Below, one piece after another: positions 59,046 to 64,000 of a stretch of DNA of 64,000 bases. The translations under genes were made by a program, and so were the position numbers. Position 1 is the first letter of the stretch; the number at the start of each line of letters is the position of its first letter. Origin of the DNA: Planctomycetota bacterium (GTDB taxonomy: Bacteria; Planctomycetota; B15-G4; SIAN01); assembly GCA_016795285.1 (NCBI GenBank), contig JAEUIC010000008.1:124001-188000 (forward strand). The letters are read 5' to 3'. The notes beneath the pieces were generated by a model, which made no database searches, was not told the origin of the DNA, and was given only the letters and a program-made list of their open reading frames with translations.

Positions 59046-59377
59046 CGTCGCGCGTCGCCGCCCTGCTCGCGCTCGTCGCCTTCGCCGGCGCTTGGCTGGT
59101 CGGCGTCTGGTGCCACCACGCGCCGCGCGCCCGCCTGTGGAACGCGGCCTTCGCCGCGGGCTGCGGCGCGCTCGCCGGCGCCGCGATCGGATTCGTCCTG
59201 GAGCGCATCGTGCTGGAGCGGATGGGCGAGCGATGGGATGGCGGCGACGGCGTGCTGCCCGAAGGGGCGCCGGCCGCGAGCGCCGCCGCGAAGGCGTCGC
59301 CGACCGTGCCGTCGAACGCGCTGCAAGCCGCTCCGAAGGCCGCGCCGCCGGCCGAACTCGCGGAGACTCGCCGATGA
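59042..59377 (+). CDS. Small membrane protein between flhA and fliA
   Basis: The 111-residue protein starts in the flhA stop and ends in the fliA start, both as ATGA overlaps, so it is translated as part of the flagellar chain. It has two hydrophobic helices (VAALLALVAFAGAWLVGVW and AAFAAGCGALAGAAIGFVL) and a polar Ala/Pro-rich C-terminal tail. This is the place where flhF and flhG normally sit, but it is not related to these GTPase/ATPase genes. No family was recognised. The tight coupling suggests a flagellar role. Confidence 0.75.
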   Translation: MTSRVAALLALVAFAGAWLVGVWCHHAPRARLWNAAFAAGCGALAGAAIGFVLERIVLERMGERWDGGDGVLPEGAPAASAAAKASPTVPSNALQAAPKAAPPAELAETRR

Positions 59378-60129
59378 GCACCGACCTGCTCGACGCCTAC
59401 CGCGCCGGCAAGCCCGACTCCGCCGAGGCGCTCGTGAAGGGCCACCTGCCGCTGGTGCGGCGCGTGGTAGGGCGGCTCGCCGTGCAGCTGCCCCCCAACG
59501 TCGGTCGCGAGGACCTCGAGGAGGTAGGCATCCTCGGGCTGCTGAACGCCGCCAAGAACTACGACGCGTCGCGCGGCGCGTCGTTCCGCACGTTCGCGTA
59601 CATCGCGATCCAGGGCGCCGTCCTCGACGAGCTGCGTCGCCTCGACGTCCTGCCGCGCGGCCGTCGCGACGGCGTGCGCGCCTTCGAGGAGGCGAAGTCG
59701 ACGCTGACCGAGCGCACCGGCCGCGAGCCGAACTTCCTCGAGATCCAGGAGGAGCTCGGCCTCACCGCGCCGGAGCTCGAGGAGGTGCTGCGCGCCCGCG
59801 CCCTCTCCGAGTCGCACCAGCGCGGCCTCGGCGAGGCGTCGACCGGCGTGCGCCCCGAGTCGTTCGCGAGCGGCGAGGAGGACGACCCGGTCAAGGTCGC
59901 CGAGATCAACGAGGCGAAGGAGCTGCTCGCGGCGGCGATCGACCAGCTGCCGCGCCGCGAGAAGGAAGTGGTGCTCCTCTACTACCACGCCGGGTTGCTG
60001 CTGCGCGACATCGGCCGCGTGCTCGACATCACCGAGTCGCGCGTGTCGCAGATCCTCCAGCACGCGCTGGTGCAGCTGAACCATCGCGTCGCCCGCAAGC
60101 TGGGAGCTGACGGGGAGGGAGCGCGATGA
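59374..60129 (+). CDS. fliA: Flagellar sigma factor FliA (sigma-28)
   Basis: The 251-residue protein has the sigma-70 region 2 pattern (LVRRVVGRLAVQLPPNV, EDLEEVGILGLLNAAKNYD, SFRTFAYIAIQGAVLDELRRLD), region 3 (LTERTGREPNFLEIQEELGL), and region 4 with IDQLPRREKEVVLLYYHAG and the helix-turn-helix LRDIGRVLDITESRVSQIL. Length and position in the flagellar operon identify it as sigma-28, which transcribes late flagellar genes such as flagellin. It overlaps neighbours on both sides by four bases. Confidence 0.95.
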   Translation: MSTDLLDAYRAGKPDSAEALVKGHLPLVRRVVGRLAVQLPPNVGREDLEEVGILGLLNAAKNYDASRGASFRTFAYIAIQGAVLDELRRLDVLPRGRRDGVRAFEEAKSTLTERTGREPNFLEIQEELGLTAPELEEVLRARALSESHQRGLGEASTGVRPESFASGEEDDPVKVAEINEAKELLAAAIDQLPRREKEVVLLYYHAGLLLRDIGRVLDITESRVSQILQHALVQLNHRVARKLGADGEGAR

Positions 60130-60353
60130 GCGCCGCACGCGGACGAGTGATCAAGGCGAATCGCGTGGCGCCGACGGCGGCGCCGGTCGCATGGGAGCCG
60201 CGCGCGCCGGTGGAGGACGCCCCGCCGGCGGAGGTCGACGTGGTGCGCGAAGGGGGCGTCGTGGTCGCGATCAGTCTGCGCTGCCGCTGCGGTCGCACGC
60301 ACGAGCTCGAGCTCGTGCCGACCGCGCGGAGCGAAGCAGGAGGTGCAGCATGA
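60126..60353 (+). CDS. Small protein with CxCG motif, after fliA
   Basis: The 75-residue product overlaps fliA and the next gene by four bases each. The N-terminal part is basic and disordered-looking (RGRVIKANRVAPTAAP). The C-terminal part, VVVAISLRCRCGRTHELELVP, resembles half of a small zinc ribbon. Not recognised. Its translation is coupled with fliA, so a link to sigma-28 control or to flagellar assembly is possible. Confidence 0.6.
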   Translation: MSAARGRVIKANRVAPTAAPVAWEPRAPVEDAPPAEVDVVREGGVVVAISLRCRCGRTHELELVPTARSEAGGAA

Positions 60354-60961
60354 ACGGGACGAAGAAGCGGATGGGCGGCCTCGCGGTCGCGGCGTTGCTG
60401 GCCGCGTGCGTCGGCCCCGGCAGCCGGAGCGGCGAGGGCGAGGCGTACCGCGTCGGCGGCGACCCTTGGGCGGAGCCGCAGGCGGCGGCGGAGCCGAAGG
60501 TCGCCAAGCAGGACGGCGGGGCGAACGCGCCGGCGGCGGCCGCCAAGACGGGCGAGACGCCGGTGGTCGGTGGCGCGCCCGCCGCCGGGACGGTCACGCC
60601 GCCGATCGAGCGGCCGATCGAGGGGACGGCGCTCGAGCAGCTCGATGCGGCGCTGACCCGCAACCAGCAGCTCGAGAAGGACAACCAGTCGCTCACCGCG
60701 CAGGTCGCCTCGCTGAACGCCGTCGTCGAGCAGCTGCGCCGCGACAACGCCGGGCTCGCGCAGCTGGTGCAGGCCAACGCCGAGTCGCAGGCCGGCATCA
60801 CCGGCGAGGTCGACAAGCTGCGCGCGACCGTGAAGGACTTCGAGCTGCGCGCGCGGCAGCTCGCCGACGACCTGCTCTCCGAGCGGATCAAGCGGGTGCG
60901 CGTCGAGCGGCAGCTGATCCTCGCCAAGGTCGCCGAGGCGGAGAGCCAGGGGGACGGTTGA
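60350..60961 (+). CDS. Coiled-coil lipoprotein in the flagellar operon
   Basis: CAGGAGG precedes the ATG. The 203-residue protein has a lipoprotein leader (GGLAVAALLAACVG, the cysteine near residue 20), an Ala/Pro/Gly-rich linker to about residue 95, and then a long coiled coil (EQLDAALTRNQQLEKDNQSL, then VVEQLRRDN and ERIKRVRVERQL). The lipid anchor puts it in the envelope, where the coiled coil could span the periplasm or associate with the motor. No family name can be given. Confidence 0.7.
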   Translation: MNGTKKRMGGLAVAALLAACVGPGSRSGEGEAYRVGGDPWAEPQAAAEPKVAKQDGGANAPAAAAKTGETPVVGGAPAAGTVTPPIERPIEGTALEQLDAALTRNQQLEKDNQSLTAQVASLNAVVEQLRRDNAGLAQLVQANAESQAGITGEVDKLRATVKDFELRARQLADDLLSERIKRVRVERQLILAKVAEAESQGDG

Positions 60962-61001
60962 GCGCGCGGCCGGCGCGATCGGGCAGTTCGAGGAGCGGAC
61001 G

Positions 61002-61715
61002 ATGGGACGCGCGATGAAGCGGGACGGGAGGCGCGCTGGGCTGCGGTCGGCGGCGCTGGCGGCGCTGCTCGCGGCCGGCGGCTGCGGGCTGACGGCGCCC
61101 GAGGCGGCGCTGCCGTGGGTGGCGGTGCAGGGGGCGCTCGCGCCGGCGCCGCCCGGCGCGCCGGTGCGCCGCGTGCTGCTGCTGCCGTTCGTGACCGCCG
61201 ACGCGCCGCCCGGCCACGGCGCGCTGCTGCAAGCCGCCTTCGCGCAGTCGCTGCGCGCGGTCTGCGGTTTCGAGGTGGTCGCGCCCGACGACGCCGAGCT
61301 GCCGCGCACCACGCGCGACGAGCTCTCCCGCGGCCGCGTGCGCTCCTCCGAGTCGCTGATCCGCCTCCACCGCGAGTGGGGGTGCGACGCGATCCTCTCC
61401 GGCCGCGTCGCCTTCAGCCGCGCCCACGGCGAGCCGGCCGCCGGCCTCGAGCTCGCCATGGTCGACGCGCGCGACGGCCGGCTGCTCTGGACCGCGCGCG
61501 ACGTCGTCGACGCGCGCACGCCGCCGACCCGCGCCTCGCTGCTGCGCTTCCGCGCCGACGAGGCGGCGAGCTCCGACGAGGGCGCCGTCCCGGCCGACGC
61601 CGCGCAGGTCCCGGCCGAGAGCTTCGCGCGCTTCGTCGCCCTCTCGTTCGTGCGGACGCTCTACCCGCCGCGGGGAAGGGAATTCCCGGACGCAGCTTCC
61701 GCCGCCGCCCGGTAG
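61002..61715 (+). CDS. Lipoprotein with CsgG/TolB-N-like domain in the flagellar operon
   Basis: GAGGAG precedes ATG 61002. The 237-residue protein has a lipoprotein signal (ALAALLAAGGC), and then a domain with RRVLLLPFVTADAPPGHGALLQAAFAQSL, FEVVAPDD, WGCDAILSGRVAF and LELAMVDARDGRLLWTARD. This order is typical of the alpha/beta domain shared by CsgG, GNA1162-type lipoproteins and TolB-N. Such proteins assemble in the outer membrane. It may serve the flagellar or surface-export machinery. The gene ends just before the second flagellin promoter region, and a GGGAATTCCC palindrome lies in its last codons. Confidence 0.7.
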   Translation: MGRAMKRDGRRAGLRSAALAALLAAGGCGLTAPEAALPWVAVQGALAPAPPGAPVRRVLLLPFVTADAPPGHGALLQAAFAQSLRAVCGFEVVAPDDAELPRTTRDELSRGRVRSSESLIRLHREWGCDAILSGRVAFSRAHGEPAAGLELAMVDARDGRLLWTARDVVDARTPPTRASLLRFRADEAASSDEGAVPADAAQVPAESFARFVALSFVRTLYPPRGREFPDAASAAAR

Positions 61716-61776
61716 GCGCGGAAGTTCCGGGAAGGAAGTTCCCGATCGAGGGTGCTGCGGCGCTTTCTTCCGGGAA
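61678..61776 (+). promoter_or_regulatory. Cluster of GGAA/TTCC dyads upstream of flagellin 2
   Basis: The perfect palindrome GGGAATTCCC lies at 61678-61687. GGAAGTTCC occurs at 61720-61728 and again at 61734-61742, and TTCCGGGAA at 61725-61733 and 61768-61776. CCCGATCG at 61741-61748 resembles the sigma-28 -10 box (GCCGATAA). This cluster is the probable control region of flagellin 2. Confidence 0.5.
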
Positions 61777-61810
61777 TCGTCCTCAAGCGGAAGACGAATC
61801 CTCCGAATCA

Positions 61811-61842
61811 CTCCTGCGAGCGAGGTCAACGCCTCGCAGGAG
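61811..61842 (+). promoter_or_regulatory. Perfect 5' UTR hairpin before flagellin 2
   Basis: CTCCTGCGAG (61811-61820) pairs perfectly with CTCGCAGGAG (61833-61842) around a 12-base loop. The Shine-Dalgarno GGAGGAG follows at 61847-61853. The closing arm and spacer contain several GGA motifs. Such an arrangement could control flagellin translation, for example through a CsrA-type protein, or could stabilise the mRNA. Confidence 0.6.
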
Positions 61843-61860
61843 ACGTGGAGGAGATCGTTC

Positions 61861-62691
61861 ATGGGTCTGTTCATCAACACGAACGTGGCGAGCATCAACG
61901 CTCGCGGCAACCTGGACGTGATCACGAACCGGTTGCAGTCGAACTACAGCCGGCTGTCCACCGGCTTGCGCATCGTGTCGGCGTCCGACGATGCGGCCGG
62001 CCTCGCGATCTCGGAGCGCATGCGCGCCCAGATCCGCAGCCTGTCGCAGGCCCAGCGCAATGCCAACGACGGCATCTCGCTGGTGCAGGTCGGCGAAGGC
62101 GCGATGAACGAGCTCAGCAACATCCTCATCCGGATGCGTGAGCTCGCCATCCAGGCCAGCAACGGCACGAACTCGGCCGCGGACAAGGACACGCTCGACC
62201 AGGAGTTCGACAACCTGATCGAGGAAGTCGACCGCATCTCGCGATCGACCGAGTTCAACGGAGTGAACCTCCTCGACGGCTCGACCTCGAGCATCGAGTT
62301 CCAGGTCGGCTCCGACGTCGTCTCGGGAGTCGACACCATCGCGGTGGCGCTCCAGTCGGTGCTGGCGAGCGACCTCGGCATCGACACGCTCGACATCTCG
62401 TCGGTCGGCGCGCCGACCACGGCGATCATCAACATCGACGTCGCCATCGACCAGGTGGCTGCGGCCCGAGGCGACCTCGGCGCCCTCCAGAACCGCCTGC
62501 AGTCCACGATCACCAACATCGGCGTGAGCGTCGAGAACCTCTCCGCGGCCGAGTCGCGCATCCGCGACGTCGACGTCGCGGCCGAGACGGCCGAGCTCAC
62601 GCGCAACTCGATCCTGCAGCAGGCCGCCATCTCGATCCTGTCGCAGGCGAACGTCCAGCCGCAGGTCGCCTTGAGCCTCCTGCAGCAGTAA
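61861..62691 (+). CDS. Flagellin, short form (copy 2)
   Basis: The 276-residue protein begins MGLFINTNVASINARGNL, a standard flagellin start, with STGLRIVSASDDAAGLAISER and NANDGISLVQVGEGAM. It ends with AAESRIRDVDVAAETAELTR and ILSQANVQPQVALSLLQQ. The variable part is again very short. It is clearly homologous to the flagellin at 52078 but diverged across the middle. It stands alone behind its own control region and is followed by a strong stem-loop, in keeping with a highly expressed single-gene transcript. Confidence 0.95.
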   Translation: MGLFINTNVASINARGNLDVITNRLQSNYSRLSTGLRIVSASDDAAGLAISERMRAQIRSLSQAQRNANDGISLVQVGEGAMNELSNILIRMRELAIQASNGTNSAADKDTLDQEFDNLIEEVDRISRSTEFNGVNLLDGSTSSIEFQVGSDVVSGVDTIAVALQSVLASDLGIDTLDISSVGAPTTAIINIDVAIDQVAAARGDLGALQNRLQSTITNIGVSVENLSAAESRIRDVDVAAETAELTRNSILQQAAISILSQANVQPQVALSLLQQ

Positions 62692-62811
62692 GTCCGGCAA
62701 GCAAGCAGGCCGGTCGTTCCCGGGGTCGGGGTGCGTGGGGACGCGAAGCCCCTCCACCTGCGCTTCCTCGGCCCTCGGCTCCGGGAAGGACCGTCTTCAT
62801 CGAACTCGACG

Positions 62812-62843
62812 CCGCGGGGCGAGCCACGCAACTCGCCCCGCGG
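62812..62843. terminator. Strong stem-loop between flagellin 2 and the convergent FlgM-like gene
   Basis: CCGCGGGGCGAG (62812-62823) pairs perfectly with CTCGCCCCGCGG (62832-62843) around an eight-base loop. It lies about 120 bases after the flagellin stop and 85 bases from the convergent stop, so it can serve both strands. There is no U tract. Nothing else is seen in the remaining gap (62692-62927). Confidence 0.65.
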
Positions 62844-62927
62844 TGGATCGAGCTCGGCGGAGGAAGGTCACGGAGCGGGAAGGCGCGCCTCGGCGCGTCG
62901 GGAGCGGTCGGATCGAACGCGGGGCTC

Positions 62928-63293
62928 TCAGTTCGGCAGGAAGAAGAGTTCGCCGTGGAGGATGCCGAGCGCAGCGCGCACCAGCGTCTCATGCGACGCG
63001 TGGCGCGACTCCTTCAGCTCGGACTGCATCGCCTCGATCTCGTCCTTGCGCAGCTCCGGCCGGCGGCCGAGCTCGCCCTTCAGCTCGGCGAGCCGCTGTT
63101 CGAGCTCGCCCGACCGCTCGATGCGGTCGTGGACCGAGTTGGTGGCGGTCGCGGGACGGGCGCTCGCGGCGGCGCGCGCCGCCTGATCGGCGCGGGCGGT
63201 CGGGCCGGGCGGAAGGCCAAGTGCTCGCGTGCGAGCTTCGGCGCCTTCGGAGCGCGTCGGCGGTTGGTTCGGGACCAGGTTCGTGACATCCAT
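62928..63293 (-). CDS. FlgM-like protein (candidate anti-sigma-28 factor)
   Basis: ATG 63293 has GAGGGG upstream. The 121-residue product has a disordered Ala/Pro/Arg-rich first half and a helical second half: IERSGELEQRLAELKGEL, then RRPELRKDEIEAMQSELKES and TLVRAALGILHGEL. This order (a helix with RP-xx-R-x-x-x-I/V, a short helix, then a leucine-rich C-terminal helix) matches the shape of FlgM, which binds and blocks sigma-28 until the hook is finished. The match is by pattern only. Its location within a flagellar island that also carries fliA supports it. Confidence 0.5.
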   Translation of the reverse strand: MDVTNLVPNQPPTRSEGAEARTRALGLPPGPTARADQAARAAASARPATATNSVHDRIERSGELEQRLAELKGELGRRPELRKDEIEAMQSELKESRHASHETLVRAALGILHGELFFLPN

Positions 63294-63672
63294 GACTGCT
63301 GCCCCTCGTCGCGATGCGATCGGTGGCCATCAGGACCTTCGTCGGACTCTTCGTCCGGCTGAAGGGTCGTCATGAGGAAAAAATCGACCGATCGACGCGC
63401 CGCCGGGCGCGCGACGGCACCGCGGCAGAGGGAACCGAATGCGCAGTGGCGCAGCCGGTCCCCCGCATCCGTTTCCGAGCAGCACGGCCTTCCTCGCCTG
63501 CGCTCCGGTCGCGTCAGCGCACCGGCTCACCGCTCGCAAGTCGCGTCCTGCAATGGGTTTGCGGCTCCGTCACGGCGCCCCTTCGCGCGCCTCTCCCGGA
63601 ACGGCACCAGCGTTGCCCTTGTCGCCGCAGCGTCGCGGGCGAAGGCTGCCCTCGACGCGGAGGCATCCACGC
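63294..63672. other. Intergenic region before the FlgM-like gene and the terminal frame
   Basis: This stretch of 379 bases holds no convincing gene. It contains a hairpin CGGAC (63343-63347) with GTCCG (63353-63357). Reading on the minus strand there is a T-rich run near 63375-63385 upstream of the FlgM-like gene. Open frames here are arginine-rich shadows. Confidence 0.4.
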
Positions 63673-64000
63673 TTGGCCGTCGCCCCGCCGCTCTTCCACG
63701 ACACCAGCGCACGGCAGGTGCGCTCTTCGCCGGCAACCCCCGCGGAGCTCCCGTCCGGGTCCGTTCGCTTCGCGGACGAGCTCGGGCGGGAGACCGCTCT
63801 GCTCGCGTTGCGCGTCGACGCCCCGGCGATCGAGGGCGCGCCGAGCGAGTCGGTCGAGCGCCGCGAGGCTCCGCAAGAGGAGTCGCGCGAGGAGCTGCGT
63901 GACGAGTCGCCGGTTCGCGAAGCCGAGGGGCCGCCGCGCCGCGAGCGCGAGACGGCGGAGCGCGACGCGCGCCGACGCACGGACGGCTCGGTGGAGGGCG
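63673..64000 (+). CDS. Partial gene at the right edge, unknown (FliK-like in composition)
   Basis: GGAGG at 63659-63663 is placed nine bases before a TTG codon, giving a frame that begins with LAVAPPLFHDTSARQV read from the initiation codon and stays open to the window end. After a short ordered-looking start (SVRFADELGRETALLALRV) it becomes Glu/Arg/Pro-rich. N-terminal disorder of this type, at a flagellar locus, would suit a hook-length control protein (FliK), but there is no direct sequence evidence. The upstream Arg-rich part of the same frame does not look coding. Confidence 0.35.
   Translation, partial: MAVAPPLFHDTSARQVRSSPATPAELPSGSVRFADELGRETALLALRVDAPAIEGAPSESVERREAPQEESREELRDESPVREAEGPPRRERETAERDARRRTDGSVEG

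Noticed and set aside
55710..59381. 1,223-codon minus-strand frame opposite flhB, flhA and the small membrane gene
   Set aside because: Shadow of well-identified flagellar genes; His/Asp/Glu/Arg-rich with no fold signature.
63372..63902. 176-codon plus-strand frame near the window end
   Set aside because: Arg/Ala/Pro-rich; a neighbouring frame from TTG 63673 has a better ribosome site and more protein-like composition.

Overview
The window is a very GC-rich (by eye about 70%) bacterial chromosome segment with dense, overlapping genes (many ATGA/GTGA junctions) and little intergenic DNA. No 16S rRNA or other phylogenetic marker is present. The gene content suggests a member of the Planctomycetota: many secreted or lipid-anchored proteins of unknown role, HEAT-repeat proteins, a carboxypeptidase-regulatory-like protein, a protein with NxxGxxAF-type repeats, a bifunctional-nuclease-family protein, and a McsA-McsB-ClpC locus outside the Firmicutes. 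This assignment is an inference.

Layout. 1-10.8 kb: a truncated cyanophycin-synthetase-like Mur ligase, a secreted amidohydrolase fused to a CIA30-like domain, a PhoX/DUF839-like secreted protein, a beta-helix protein, and a clostripain-family protease with an HhH segment. 10.8-17.8 kb: a minus-strand unit of boxR (XRE-shikimate kinase regulator), a GT39-like membrane glycosyltransferase and a sulfotransferase, divergent from boxC and boxB of aerobic benzoyl-CoA degradation. 17.8-26.5 kb: cell-surface proteins, including two metallopeptidases (one HExxH, one M13) and a zinc-finger lipoprotein. 26.5-39.7 kb, minus strand: two tandem HEAT-repeat paralogues, carB, a third HEAT-like protein, an NAD(P)HX dehydratase and an L-asparaginase II. 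39.7-42.4 kb: a bifunctional-nuclease-family gene, two serine tRNAs, a PEGA lipoprotein and murD.

42.4-48.3 kb is the most unusual part. mcsA and mcsB overlap and are followed by a 444-residue protein built only of ClpC-type N domains with no AAA+ ATPase, and then by a full ClpC. In Bacillus, McsAB marks proteins with phospho-arginine and ClpC reads that mark through its N domain. The ATPase-less paralogue keeps both glutamates of the known phospho-arginine pocket, so it could be an adaptor, decoy or sensor in this degradation pathway.

48.3-64 kb is mainly a flagellar island. On the minus strand are a first flagellin, fliD, fliS and a possible chaperone. On the plus strand run fliO-fliP-fliQ-fliR-flhB-flhA, a small membrane protein, fliA (sigma-28), three small unknown or lipoprotein genes and a second flagellin. 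A minus-strand FlgM-like anti-sigma candidate follows. The usual flhF and flhG are absent between flhA and fliA. The flagellar regulatory regions contain GGAA-TTCC dyads, a sigma-28-like promoter candidate, and a flagellin 5' UTR hairpin next to several GGA motifs.
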